From Acidimicrobiales bacterium (GTDB taxonomy: Bacteria > Actinomycetota > Acidimicrobiia > Acidimicrobiales > Aldehydirespiratoraceae), in contig JAQWMR010000016.1 in NCBI GenBank assembly GCA_029246685.1, forward strand, positions 931,889 to 995,888: 64,000 nucleotides of DNA, written 5' to 3'. Positions 44,129 through 53,419 of the stretch are shown in pieces. The position numbers were made by a program, and so were the translations under genes. Under the pieces are notes generated by a model. It ran no database searches. It had not been told where the DNA came from and saw only the letters and a program-made list of their open reading frames with translations. Each line of letters begins with the position of its first letter. Within the stretch, counting starts at the first letter, position 1.

Positions 44129-44401
44129 TCAGCCGGTGAGCTCCACGTTGAGCGGGATGTGCGACGAGCCGACCACCGACACCCTGGAGGGGGAACTGGT
44201 CACATCGGTGGACGACTCGCCGACGAACGCGTCCGAGCAGTCGGTGGTTGCGCCCACGACGACCGTCCCGTCTACGAGGTGGCAGAACACCAGATAGGCT
44301 TCGCTGGCCGAGCCGAAGGTCGCGAAGATCGACGCCACCGCGAGGGTCACAACGACCACCATGGCGGCCAGTTCGAAGCGCATCCGGCGTGCCCGGCTCA
44401 C
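44129..44401 (-). CDS. hypothetical single-pass membrane protein
   Basis: A 90-residue protein with an N-terminal basic stretch, one membrane helix (FELAAMVVVVTLAVASIFAT) and an extracytoplasmic part containing two Cys (VFCHLVDGTVVVGATTDCSD). GTG 44401 overlaps the stop of the small frame at 44398-44514 by 4 bp (GTGA), which supports this start rather than ATG 44449. No family recognised. Confidence 0.5.
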   Translation of the reverse strand: MSRARRMRFELAAMVVVVTLAVASIFATFGSASEAYLVFCHLVDGTVVVGATTDCSDAFVGESSTDVTSSPSRVSVVGSSHIPLNVELTG

Positions 44402-44514
44402 AGGCACAGCTCCGTCGTGAAATCGTCGGGCCCCCGACCGGGCTGACACAGATTCTGCCGCTCGACATCCTCGATCTCTGTGCCGGTCTCGTCGTAGGTG
44501 ACGACGAAACGCAT
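44398..44514 (-). CDS. very short ORF coupled to the membrane protein gene
   Basis: From ATG 44514 the frame encodes 38 residues (FVVTYDETGTEIEDVERQN, Cys-containing acidic tail) and ends in the GTGA overlap with the next gene. The coding-like sequence extends a little upstream to a TAG near 44545, so this may be the remaining 3' end of a longer gene. No family recognised. Confidence 0.35.
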   Translation of the reverse strand: MRFVVTYDETGTEIEDVERQNLCQPGRGPDDFTTELCL

Positions 44515-44646
44515 GGCCGTGACCGAGTCACCGGAGTTCTCGGTGCTCTATGTCGACGATGACGAACTTCTCCGTCAGAGGTAGAAAACCACCCCAAATT
44601 TCGGAACAGCGGAATCAGCCATGAATCAACCACCTACCCTGGATAC

Positions 44647-45849
44647 GTGAGTACGGAACCGCCGACCGACCACCAATCCGTCCTCATCCGCGTGACGGGC
44701 CCCGATCACGCTGGCATCACCGCCGGATTGATGGCTGTGCTCGCCGACGCGGGTGCGCAGGTGCAGGACATCGAGCAGATCGTGATCCGCGACCAGCTGA
44801 CCCTCGGCGTCGCCGTGATCGTCCCGGAGGGCCGGGATCTTCTACGCGATGTTCTCTTGTTCGGCTGGGATCAGGGCATGGAGGTCGACTTCGATGTCGT
44901 GCCCTCCGAGTCTGCGCCGAAGACCAGCGGCCATGTCGTCACACTGCTCGGACCGGAGCTCACGCCGGGCGAGATCGGCGACGCCACCACTGCGATCGCC
45001 GACGCCGGCGCCAATATCGACCGCATTGTCCGCCTCTCGAAGTATCCGGTGATGAGCTACGAGCTGCTGGTCCGCGACGGCGACGACGCGAAGCTCCGCT
45101 CGAACCTGCTCCATGCGGCCGCCGCGAACCCTGGCGTCGACATCGCGATCCAGCGTGAGGGGCTCGGGCGTCGTGCCAAACGCCTCGTCGTGCTCGATGT
45201 GGATTCGACCTTGATCCAGGACGAGGTGATCGAGCTGCTCGCCGCCGAAGCCGGGTGCCTCGATGAGGTTCGCAAGATCACGCAAGACGCCATGGAAGGC
45301 GGGATCGATTTCGAGTCCTCGCTGCGTATGCGGGTGCGGCTGCTCGGTGGTCTCGAGGAAGACGCGATCGAACGGGCGTGGGCGAATCTGCGCTACACGC
45401 CTGGCGCGCGCACCTTCGTCCGCACGCTCGGCCGACTCGGGTTCACCACCGCAATCGTGTCGGGCGGGTTCACCGCGTTCACCGACCGACTCGCGGCCGA
45501 CCTCCGCATTCCCCACTCACACGCCAACGAGTTGGAGATCGTGGACGGCCACCTCACCGGCGAACTGACCGGCGACATCGTCGACCGGGCCCGCAAGGCC
45601 GCGCTGCTCCAGACGATCGCAGCCGACGCCCACGTGCCGCTCGAACAGACGGTTGCCGTCGGCGACGGCGCCAACGATCTCGACATGCTCAATATCGCCG
45701 GCCTGGGCATCGCCTTCAACGCGAAGCCGATCGTTGAGAACGCTGCCGACACCGCGCTCACGGTGCCCTATCTCGACGCGATTCTCTTCGTCCTCGGCAT
45801 CCGCCGCGAGGACGTCGAAGCAGCGGACGAAGTCGACGGCATCGACTGA
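44647..45849 (+). CDS. serB: phosphoserine phosphatase with N-terminal ACT domains
   Basis: Last step of serine synthesis. The 400-residue protein has two ACT-like domains (SVLIRVTGPDHAGITAGLMA and VVTLLGPELTPGEIGDATTA), as in mycobacterial SerB2, and a C-terminal HAD phosphatase: DVDSTLIQDEVIE with the nucleophile Asp (about 183), SGGFTAF (motif II) and GDGANDLDML (motif IV). ACT domains suggest feedback control by serine. Start GTG 44647. The MFS gene begins nine bases after its stop. Confidence 0.96.
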   Translation: MSTEPPTDHQSVLIRVTGPDHAGITAGLMAVLADAGAQVQDIEQIVIRDQLTLGVAVIVPEGRDLLRDVLLFGWDQGMEVDFDVVPSESAPKTSGHVVTLLGPELTPGEIGDATTAIADAGANIDRIVRLSKYPVMSYELLVRDGDDAKLRSNLLHAAAANPGVDIAIQREGLGRRAKRLVVLDVDSTLIQDEVIELLAAEAGCLDEVRKITQDAMEGGIDFESSLRMRVRLLGGLEEDAIERAWANLRYTPGARTFVRTLGRLGFTTAIVSGGFTAFTDRLAADLRIPHSHANELEIVDGHLTGELTGDIVDRARKAALLQTIAADAHVPLEQTVAVGDGANDLDMLNIAGLGIAFNAKPIVENAADTALTVPYLDAILFVLGIRREDVEAADEVDGID

Positions 45850-45857
45850 ACCTCTCC

Positions 45858-47066
45858 ATGCGCCGGCAGGCCGATCCGGCGACGATCTTTCTCGCGGCCA
45901 CAGCGGTCATGGCTGCCGGCACTTCCGCCAAGTGGACCGTGCTCGGCGTCCGGTTGGTGGGCGACCTCCGACTCGAGCCGTATTAGCTCGCGCTGCTCGG
46001 CACGGCGCTCGAGATGGGTGTCCTCGCCAGCGAGGTACCGACCGGTGTGATCGCGGACGTGATCAGCCGACGTTTCTCGATCATCCTCGCCTTCCTCATG
46101 ATGGGGTCGGCCATGGCGCTGGCCGGTGTCTTCGAGGCGTTTTGGCTACTCGCCCTGAGTCAGATCGCGTGGGGCATCGGCTGGACGATGCAGTCCGGCG
46201 CCAATGTCGCCTGGCTCACCGACGAACTCCGCGACCCGGAGCGAGTCGAGAAACTCGTTCTTACCCGCTCGAGGGTGGAGGTGGCCGCCAACGCCGCCGG
46301 CGTGCCGATCGCGTTGATACTCAACCTTCTGCTGACCCGGAGCGGCGCCATCGCGGTCGCGAGCATGAGCCTGTTCGTGTGGGGGCTCGTGCTGATGGTC
46401 GTGATGCCGGAGAGGGGCTTCACTCGCCACGAAGGGGCGGCGTTCGCCGAGTTCAAGCGGGTGCTTTCCCTCGGCGGGAGGCTGACCCTGCGGACGCCTT
46501 CGTTGCGGATCATCGCCATCTCCACGCTGCTCGGCGGCTTCGCATCCGAGGTGATCGACCGGCTCGATGTCGCCCGGCTCTTCGAGGTCGGCATCCCGGA
46601 TGACATGGACGAGGTCGTCCTCGTGTCGCTCCTCATGCTCGCCAAGGCCGTTGCCGCGATCGCGGTGCTTCGCCTCGTCGAGCGGCGCATCGTGTCGTAC
46701 GGCGCGGCCCGCTGGATGACGCTCTTCTACCTCGGCGCGGCAGCAGCGGTCGCGGTCGCCGCGGGGAGCGGTCGCCTCGGGCTGGTGCTCGTGGCGTTCG
46801 TGGTCCAGGAGGGTCTCCGCTACGGCATCGACCCGTTGGAGACCCTGATCGCCAACCGGCACGACGAGTCCGATGCCCGGGCGACGGTGCTCTCGTTCAT
46901 GAGCCAGGCCCACGCCGCCGGCGAGATCATCGGCGGGGTCACTCTCGGGATCCTGGCGACCGCGACGAGCGTGTCGACCGCCTTCTTCTTTGCGGTAGCC
47001 GTGTTCGTCCTCGCTGGTCTGGTCGCCGGCCGGGCGGAGCGAGCTGCGCCGGTCGCCGCAGGCTGA
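45858..47066 (+). pseudogene. MFS transporter with an in-frame TAG
   Basis: A 402-codon frame from ATG 45858 encodes a twelve-helix major facilitator: FLAATAVMAAGTSAKWTVLG, GTALEMGVLASEVPTGVIAD (the conserved motif between helices 2 and 3), FWLLALSQIAWGIGWTMQSG and so on to AFFFAVAVFVLAGLVAG. Codon 43 is TAG (45984-45986), in LEPY-stop-LALLG, at the start of helix 2. Everything else is intact. Re-initiation at ATG 46014 would lose the first helix. Substrate unknown. Confidence 0.8.
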
Positions 47067-47092
47067 TCTGGCTGTCAGCGCGGGGCACTACG

Positions 47093-48442
47093 GTGCGCTG
47101 CGTGGACGACACAACGCTGACCGTCAGCGAACTCGGCGCCCTGGTGCGCACCGCGCTCGAGCAGGCGATGCCCTATGGCGTCTGGGTCGAGGGCGAGATC
47201 AGCGGTATCACCCGATCCCGTAGCGGCCACGTCTACTTCGACCTAATCGAGCCAGCCGACACGCCGGGCGAAGCACCGCTGGCGACGGTCCCCGTCGTCC
47301 TCTTTCGGGAGAACCGCGATCGGGTCAACCGCCTCCTGAAGCGCCACGGCGATCCCATTCGGATGAGCGACGGCGTCCGCATTCGTATTCAGGGGATGGT
47401 CGACTTCTATCCGCCGCAGGGGCGCATTCAGCTCCGGATGTCCGCGATCGACCCCACGTACACGCTCGGCCGGTTGGCCGCAGAGCGCGACGCGCTGATG
47501 GCCGCTCTCTCCGCAGACGGGCTCTTGCGGGCCAACGCCGGCCGACCCGTGCCGGCAGTGCCGCTGCGGGTCGGCGTCGTCACGTCGATCGGCAGCGCCG
47601 CTCACGCCGACATCACCACCGTCTTCGAGCGGAGCGAGATAGCGTTCACGCTCGTTGAGGTCGACACCGCGGTGCAGGGAATCGGCGCCGAGAACGGCGT
47701 GGCCGCCGCGGTGCGCGCCGCATGCGAAGCCGACGTCGACGTCGTCATCGTCGCCCGGGGCGGCGGCTCGAAGACCGATCTCGCCACCTTCGACCATGAG
47801 GCCGTGGCCCGCGCGATCGCCGCTGCAACTGCGCCGGTGATCACGGGCGTGGGTCACGACATCGACCGCAGCGTGGCCGATGAAGTCGCTCACACCGCCA
47901 CCACCACACCGACAGCGGCGGCCCAGCTGGTCGTCGCCCGCGTCGGCGAATGGCTCGGCCGCTTGGGCGAGGTCGAGCGTGAGGTCGTCGCCGGCGGGCG
48001 CCGAGCGATGGACCGAGCCGAGAGCCGGGTGCACGGGGCCGAACGAGCGGTGGTCGGTGCCAGCCGGGGCGCGATCGCTCGCGCCGACCAACGGCTGGCC
48101 AGTCAGTCCCACCGGCTCGCCCGGTCTGCGCGCCACGCCGACACGCGGGCCCGGGCCCAGCTGGACCTCGCCGTCGCCCGCATCGACGTCGCCCGCCGCC
48201 ACGCGCTGCGCCGGGCGGAGGATCGCGTCGGCCTCGTGGAGGCAAAGATACGGGCGCTCGACCCCGCGATCGCACTCGCCCGGGGATGGTCGATCACCCG
48301 AGACCAACAGGGCCGCGTGGTGCGCTCTGTCGGCGATCTCGCGACGGGCGCCACGGTCACCACCCAGGTCGCCGACGGCAGCGCCACGAGTACGATCATC
48401 GACACCGCGGTCGACACCGCATCCACCGAGGAGACACCGTGA
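47093..48442 (+). CDS. xseA: exodeoxyribonuclease VII large subunit
   Basis: Catalytic subunit of a single-strand-specific exonuclease in repair. The 449-residue protein has an OB fold at the N-terminus (VWVEGEISGITRSRSGHVYF), the catalytic core VGVVTSIGSAAHADI, VDVVIVARGGGSKTDLATFD and VGHDIDRSVADEVAH, then a long Arg/Ala-rich coiled coil (about 270-390) and the terminal LARGWSITRDQQG. Start GTG 47093 or 47102. Overlaps xseB by 4 bp. Confidence 0.96.
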   Translation: MRCVDDTTLTVSELGALVRTALEQAMPYGVWVEGEISGITRSRSGHVYFDLIEPADTPGEAPLATVPVVLFRENRDRVNRLLKRHGDPIRMSDGVRIRIQGMVDFYPPQGRIQLRMSAIDPTYTLGRLAAERDALMAALSADGLLRANAGRPVPAVPLRVGVVTSIGSAAHADITTVFERSEIAFTLVEVDTAVQGIGAENGVAAAVRAACEADVDVVIVARGGGSKTDLATFDHEAVARAIAAATAPVITGVGHDIDRSVADEVAHTATTTPTAAAQLVVARVGEWLGRLGEVEREVVAGGRRAMDRAESRVHGAERAVVGASRGAIARADQRLASQSHRLARSARHADTRARAQLDLAVARIDVARRHALRRAEDRVGLVEAKIRALDPAIALARGWSITRDQQGRVVRSVGDLATGATVTTQVADGSATSTIIDTAVDTASTEETP

Positions 48443-48729
48443 GCGACAGCTCCGCGAGCGACACCGAGGTCGGCTACGCCGACGCCATGGCCGAGCTGGA
48501 GTCGATCCTCGACGACCTGGAGGACGACGACCTCGACGTCGACGTGCTCGCTTCACGAGTCGAGCGAGCGTCCACCCTGATCACGCTGTGCCGGGACCGA
48601 ATCGGCGCCGCCCGCGTCCAGGTCGAGAAGATCGTGACCTCGTTGGATGCCGATGTCGAGAGCGACGAGGACGACGCCTCCGAGGCCGACGATGACGACC
48701 GCGGCACCCTAGACCTCGACGCCGACTGA
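48439..48729 (+). CDS. xseB: exodeoxyribonuclease VII small subunit
   Basis: The 96-residue partner of XseA. The family helices are present (YADAMAELESILDDLEDDDL, DVLASRVERASTLITLCRDR), followed by a very acidic tail longer than usual. GTG 48439 lies inside the xseA stop (GTGA), so synthesis of the two subunits is coupled. Confidence 0.94.
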   Translation: MSDSSASDTEVGYADAMAELESILDDLEDDDLDVDVLASRVERASTLITLCRDRIGAARVQVEKIVTSLDADVESDEDDASEADDDDRGTLDLDAD

Positions 48730-48737
48730 CCCGCCTG

Positions 48738-49784
48738 ATGAGTACCGTCCCGGCTCAACTCACCGAGGTTGCGTCGCTCGTTGACGGCGCCTTGGCCGAG
48801 GTGTTCGCGGCGGAGCGGGCGACGTGGCGCGAGCTCGACCCGGCGCTCGACACCCCCCTCGGCGACCTGGAGGACTTCGTGGGCGGCGGCGGCAAGCGAA
48901 TCCGACCGGCGTACTGCCACTGGGGCTGGGTCACCGCCGGCGGTGCGCCCGACGGCGACGGTACCCTCATGGGCGCGTGCGCGCTCGAACTGCTCCACGC
49001 CTTCGCGCTCGTCCACGACGACGTGATGGACGGCTCCCCCACTCGGCGAGGATCGGCGACGGTCTGGGCCCGGTTCATCCAGCGCCACGAAGCCGGCCGC
49101 TGGGCCGGCGAGGATCGCCGCTTCGGCGAGGCCGCCGCCATCCTGGTCGGCGACATAGCGATGGTGATGGCGGACCGCTGCATCGGAAACGCCGCGCCGC
49201 CGGTTCGAGCGGTCTGGGATGCGCTGCGGACCGAGCTCAACATGGGCCAGTACCTCGACGTACTCGGCACCGTCACCGGCGAAGTCACGGCCGACGGGGC
49301 CCGCACGATCATGCGCAACAAGACAGCGGGCTACACGATCGTTCGCCCACTCCAGCTCGGCGCCGCGCTGGCCGGGCAGCCAGAACTGGCCGACGACCTC
49401 GCCGCCCACGGCATGCCGCTCGGCATCGCCTTCCAGTTGCGCGACGACATGCTGGGGGCCTTTGGCGACAGCGAACGCACCGGCAAACCGGTCGGCGACG
49501 ACCTCACCGAAGGCAAGCCGACAGTGCTGCTGGCGCTGGCCCGCGAACGCGCCGACGCCACCCAGCTGGAGATTCTCGACAAGGTCGGCGGGCGCATCGG
49601 CGCCGACGACATCGCCGCGATCCAGCAGGTGATGGTCGACACCGGCGCCGTCGCCGCCAGCGAGGCCGAGACGGAGCAGCTGCTCGAGGAAGCCCTCACC
49701 GCCATCGGCGCACTCCCCGATCACAACGGCAGCCGCGACGCGCTCCGGGTCCTCGCCGACTACGTGGTCGAGCGCGACAGCTGA
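48738..49784 (+). CDS. polyprenyl (geranylgeranyl-type) diphosphate synthase
   Basis: Trans-prenyltransferase that extends isoprenoid diphosphates with IPP, for quinone, carotenoid or glycan-carrier lipids. The 348-residue protein shows GGGGKRIRPAY, the first Asp-rich motif ALVHDDVMDGSPTRRG (about 90-105), ARTIMRNKTAGYT, and the second motif FQLRDDMLGAFGD, which is DDxxG rather than DDxxD as often in actinobacterial GGPP synthases. Product length cannot be told. Starts eight bases after xseB; likely same transcript. Confidence 0.93.
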   Translation: MSTVPAQLTEVASLVDGALAEVFAAERATWRELDPALDTPLGDLEDFVGGGGKRIRPAYCHWGWVTAGGAPDGDGTLMGACALELLHAFALVHDDVMDGSPTRRGSATVWARFIQRHEAGRWAGEDRRFGEAAAILVGDIAMVMADRCIGNAAPPVRAVWDALRTELNMGQYLDVLGTVTGEVTADGARTIMRNKTAGYTIVRPLQLGAALAGQPELADDLAAHGMPLGIAFQLRDDMLGAFGDSERTGKPVGDDLTEGKPTVLLALARERADATQLEILDKVGGRIGADDIAAIQQVMVDTGAVAASEAETEQLLEEALTAIGALPDHNGSRDALRVLADYVVERDS

Positions 49785-49786
49785 CC

Positions 49787-50493
49787 TCAGTCGGCCCACC
49801 AGTAGCAACGGAGTGCACTCGCTCCGGCTGCCAAGCCGACTCCGCCGCCGACACCGGTGGCGTTCTGAGTCGTGATCTCGGGATTGTTCGGGAAGAAGTA
49901 GATATCGGCGAGACCAAGCCCGCCGACGGGGGTCTGCGCCCCGCGGCCCAGATCTGGCCCCATCCGACGAAGTCGTCGAGTTCCATGTCGTAGGTGGTGG
50001 TGAAGTCCGTCCACTCGTCAGGGCCATCGACCCCTGCCTTCGGTCCGGCAGCACCCCCACCGCCGAGGGACGTGAACCTCTTGGACTTGCCATCCGCGTC
50101 CTGGATCTCGAACTTGTACGCACCACCGCCGAGAAAGAACCCTCCTTCGGCGCCGCGCACCATGCGGATTTTGAAATTGCACTGGCCGACGGGAGCCGGC
50201 AGCGCCACGGCTCCGGTGGGCGTCCACGTGTCGATGTCGGGCACACCCTCCTTCGGCGACGGCGGGTTCTTCTCACAACGAGCGAGGGCGGCTCTGGCCG
50301 CGTCGAGCGCCACCTACGCCTCGTTGCGCTCCTTGGCTGCCGTCGCGAGCAACCCCTCCTGGAGAACGAACTTCTTGTACCACTCGTCGTGGGCCTCGAC
50401 CTCGTCACCGTTCCGACCGCCGACGCCAGGATCATGGAGCCGATCGAAAGCGAGACCGTCACGACGTTGATCGCGGCCCCATAGCCTGAAGCG
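49787..50493 (-). pseudogene. degenerate gene of unknown function, two frameshifts and one stop
   Basis: Pieces of one minus-strand protein can be traced in three frames. Near 50420-50480 there is a membrane-like start (NVVTVSLSIGSMILASAVGT). Then, after a frame change, HDEWYKKFVLQEGLLATAAK is followed by TAG (complement 50314-50316) and VALDAARAALARCEKNPPSP, and by a Gly-rich domain (GAEGGFFLGGGAYKFEIQDA). Near 49940 another frame change leads to IYFFPNNPEITTQN and a Cys-Trp-Trp end at 49787. The 5' end collides with the prfC start. No family recognised; it is decayed. Confidence 0.6.
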
Positions 50494-52074
50494 ATGTCCG
50501 ACCCCCGCACCGAGGCCGAGCGACGCCGTACGTTCGCGATCATCTCGCACCCTGACGCGGGCAAGACCACGCTCACCGAGAAGTTCCTGCTCTACGGCGG
50601 CGCGCTCTCCAGCGGTGCCGGGTCCGTGAAGGCGAAGGGCGACCGACGGTCCGCCACCTCCGATTGGATGGAGCTCGAACAACAGCGCGGTATCTCCATC
50701 ACGTCCACGGTGCTGCAGTTCCCCTACCGCGACCGGGTGCTGAACCTCCTCGACACCCCGGGTCACCGCGACTTCTCCGAGGACACCTACCGCGTGCTCG
50801 CCGCGACCGATGCAGCGATCATGGTGCTGGATGGATCGAAGGGCATCGAGGCCCAGACCCGCAAGCTCTTCGAGGTCTGTCGCGACCGCGAGATCCCGAT
50901 CGTGACCTTCATCAACAAGTGGGATCGGCCGAGCCTCGACCCGCTCGCGCTGCTCGATGAGATCGAGGAACAGCTCGTGCTCGAGCCGGTGCCGGTCTCG
51001 TGGCCGGTGGGTGACGGCGAGCGGTTCCGCGGCGTGATCGACCGGCACAAGAACGAGTTCATTCGCTATGCCCGAACAGCCCGCGGCGCCACGGAGGCCC
51101 CGGAGGAAGTCGTCGACCGCGACCGCGCCGCCGAGGAAGAGGGCGACCTCTGGATCGAAGCCGAGGAAGGCATCGAGCTGCTCGACACGGTTGGTCGCGA
51201 GTTCGATCAGAAGCGGTTCGAAGCCGGCGAACTCTCGCCCGTCTTCTTCGGTTCTGCGCTTACCAACTTCGGCGTGCGCCTCATCCTCGATGCGATGGTG
51301 GACCTCGTACCGTCGCCCAGCCCGCAGAAGGATCGCGACAGCAACCCTCGTGCTCTCGAGTCGCCGTTCTCCGGTCTCGTTTTCAAGGTGCAAGCGAACA
51401 CCGACAAGAACCACCGCGACCGCGTGGCGTTCATGCGCGTGTGTTCCGGCCGCTTCGAGCGGGGCATGGTCGTCACACACGGACCCACCGGTAAGCCGTT
51501 CGCCACCAAGTATGCACAGTCCGTTGCCGGCCAGGACCGCGAGACCGTCGAAGAGGCGTACCCCGGTGACGTCGTCGGCCTCGTCAATGCCAACGACTTC
51601 CGCGTCGGCGACGCCATCTGGGTCGACGACAAAGTGCTCTGGCCCGACATGCCCGCCTTCGCACCCGCCCACTTCCGAGTGGTTCGCACGCTCGACACGT
51701 CCAAGTCGAAGCAGTTCCGTAGCGGGATCAACCAGCTCGACGAAGAGGGCGTCATCCAAGTCCTGCGTGAACCCGACGTCGGTGATCAAGCCCCGATCCT
51801 CGCCGCCGTCGGCCCGCTCCAGTTCGAGGTCGCCCAGCATCGGCTCGAGAACGAGTTCGGCGCGCCGATCGAGATGGTGCCGTGCTCGTGGACCGTCGCC
51901 CGCGTGACGGACGAGGAATCGTCCGACAAGCTCCGGGGCATGAGCGGCGTGACCGTCACCCACCGCAGCGACGGCGAGATGCTCGCGCTGTTCGAGAGCC
52001 CCTATTGGCTCCAGCGACTCGAAGCGGACCAGCCGGAGCTTCGCCTCGACAAGCTCATCGCCGAGGGCACGTGA
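50494..52074 (+). CDS. prfC: peptide chain release factor 3
   Basis: GTPase that removes RF1/RF2 from the ribosome after termination. The 526-residue protein has G1 ISHPDAGKTTLTEK (19-32), the switch region GISITSTVLQF, G3 LDTPGHRDFSEDTYR, G4 NKWDRPS and the class-specific C-terminal domains (GVIQVLREPDVGDQAPILAAVG region, KLRGMSGVTVTHRSDG). Length is normal. ATG 50494. Overlaps the next secreted-protein gene by 4 bp (GTGA), an unusual coupling. Confidence 0.96.
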   Translation: MSDPRTEAERRRTFAIISHPDAGKTTLTEKFLLYGGALSSGAGSVKAKGDRRSATSDWMELEQQRGISITSTVLQFPYRDRVLNLLDTPGHRDFSEDTYRVLAATDAAIMVLDGSKGIEAQTRKLFEVCRDREIPIVTFINKWDRPSLDPLALLDEIEEQLVLEPVPVSWPVGDGERFRGVIDRHKNEFIRYARTARGATEAPEEVVDRDRAAEEEGDLWIEAEEGIELLDTVGREFDQKRFEAGELSPVFFGSALTNFGVRLILDAMVDLVPSPSPQKDRDSNPRALESPFSGLVFKVQANTDKNHRDRVAFMRVCSGRFERGMVVTHGPTGKPFATKYAQSVAGQDRETVEEAYPGDVVGLVNANDFRVGDAIWVDDKVLWPDMPAFAPAHFRVVRTLDTSKSKQFRSGINQLDEEGVIQVLREPDVGDQAPILAAVGPLQFEVAQHRLENEFGAPIEMVPCSWTVARVTDEESSDKLRGMSGVTVTHRSDGEMLALFESPYWLQRLEADQPELRLDKLIAEGT

Positions 52075-52745
52075 GCCGCGTCGGCCGCGTCGCGTTGGTG
52101 CTCGCGATCGTGTCGGGCTCGGTCGTGCTCGGCGCTTCACCGGCCGCGGCGTGCAGCTGCGGCGAGGCCACCGACGCCGAGTTCTACGGCTGGGCCGACG
52201 TCGTCTTCACCGGCGAGCTGGTCGACTACTCCTTCGACGAGGATCCGGACGGTGACGGAATCTTGTCATCTGCCGACCCCGCCGTCTGGACGTTCACCGT
52301 CAGCGAGGTGTGGAAGGGCGAGGCGTTCACGACGCAGCCGGTCCTGTCCCCCGTTTCCGGCGCAAGCTGCGGGCTCGAGATCCCGAAGACCGGCACGTTC
52401 CACGTCTTCGCCAACCACACGGATCCGAACGATTGGCTCGAGTTCGAAGCCGGTCGCTTGCAGGCCAGCCTCTGCGGGGGCACGCGCGCGGTGGGTACCG
52501 GTGCGCTCGAGAACGAGCCGAAGATCACGGCCACGGAACCGGTGCCCGAGTCGACCACGACGACGAGCACCACCGCCGCGCCAGCCACCATCGTTCCGGC
52601 GGCCGACGATCCGAACGAACTCGACCCCGTCGACCCGGCTTCCGGCGGAACCACTCTTGCCGTCGGCTTCCTGATCGTCGGCATCATCGGCGCGGTCATC
52701 GCGGCCCGACTCGCGTACAAGCGCCGGGACGCGGAGGAATGGTGA
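52071..52745 (+). CDS. secreted Cys-rich protein with membrane anchor, paralogue 1
   Basis: A 224-residue exported protein: signal peptide (ALVLAIVSGSVVLGASPAAA) cut just before CSCGEATDAEF, so the mature form begins with Cys-x-Cys, as in netrin/TIMP-like domains. Conserved features shared with the next gene: VVFTGELVD, WTFTVSEVWKGE, SGASCGLEI and SLCGGTR. A Thr/Ala/Pro spacer leads to a C-terminal membrane helix (LAVGFLIVGIIGAVIAAR) and a basic tail. Probably surface-anchored; function unknown. GTG 52071 inside the prfC stop. Confidence 0.78.
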   Translation: MSRVGRVALVLAIVSGSVVLGASPAAACSCGEATDAEFYGWADVVFTGELVDYSFDEDPDGDGILSSADPAVWTFTVSEVWKGEAFTTQPVLSPVSGASCGLEIPKTGTFHVFANHTDPNDWLEFEAGRLQASLCGGTRAVGTGALENEPKITATEPVPESTTTTSTTAAPATIVPAADDPNELDPVDPASGGTTLAVGFLIVGIIGAVIAARLAYKRRDAEEW

Positions 52746-53347
52746 AGTCCGCTCGGCTGCTGATGCTCGCGGCCGTCATCGCCACGACGGTTGTGCTCGG
52801 CAGCGCAAGCCCGGCGCTGGCCTGCAGCTGTGCGGGGCCTGTCAGCGACAGCGAAGCCCTCTCGACCAACGACGCCGCGTTCGAAGGAACGGTCGTCGAG
52901 TTGCACGATGCCCGTACTGGCGCGCTGAGCACCGATCATCCCGATGTCATCGTGCTCGACGTCACCGCTGTCTACGCCGGCGAGGTCGGCAATCAGGTGG
53001 GCGTGGTGACCAGTCCTTCGGGCGCGTCGTGCGGCTACGACTTCGCAGTCGGCGTCGAGTACCTCGTCTTCGGTCGAGCCGAGTCAGGCTTCCACACGCT
53101 CGAAGACGGCTGGTACGACGTCGGCCTCTGCTCGGGCACGCGCCGGCTGTCGGCCGAGCCGGTCGGAATCGAAGGCGAGCCATCCCCGCCACTCGACACC
53201 GGCGACATCTCCGACGGTGCGATCCAACGTCACCTCGGCAGCGTCCGTCCGTCCCTTTTCCCCGAGGCCTTCATCTTCATCGGCGTGTTCGCCTTCGTGA
53301 TCGGCCTCGTCGCTTGGCTAAACCGCAAGGGCCGAACTGTCGCCTGA
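52739..53347 (+). CDS. secreted Cys-rich protein with membrane anchor, paralogue 2
   Basis: A 202-residue protein with the same plan as its upstream neighbour: signal peptide ending ASPALA, mature CSCAGPVSDSEAL, AAFEGTVVELHD, LDVTAVYAGEVGNQVGVV, SGASCGYDFAVG, LCSGTRRL, and a C-terminal helix (AFIFIGVFAFVIGLVAWLN). Start ATG 52739 overlaps the previous stop by 7 bp. The two are diverged tandem duplicates with four Cys in matching positions. Confidence 0.78.
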   Translation: MVKSARLLMLAAVIATTVVLGSASPALACSCAGPVSDSEALSTNDAAFEGTVVELHDARTGALSTDHPDVIVLDVTAVYAGEVGNQVGVVTSPSGASCGYDFAVGVEYLVFGRAESGFHTLEDGWYDVGLCSGTRRLSAEPVGIEGEPSPPLDTGDISDGAIQRHLGSVRPSLFPEAFIFIGVFAFVIGLVAWLNRKGRTVA

Positions 53348-53419
53348 CTCCCGATGCTTTTGTGACGCCGAATGCGCCGTATGCGACGGTGGGAGCTCAC
53401 AGATCGAGGGATTGGCGAC

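Noticed and set aside
41859..47066. Genetic-code change in which UAG/UAA are read as amino acids
   Set aside because: All intact genes in the window end normally at TAA, TAG or TGA, and in-frame stops occur only in accessory genes.
48474..50576. 700-codon minus-strand open frame
   Set aside because: It is antisense to xseB, the prenyl synthase and prfC, has Arg/Ser-rich composition and no family motif. Only its short part near 50420-50480 belongs to a real decayed gene.
50314..52140. 608-codon minus-strand open frame
   Set aside because: Antisense shadow of prfC created by high GC third positions. Its last 40 codons are part of the degenerate gene at 49787-50493.
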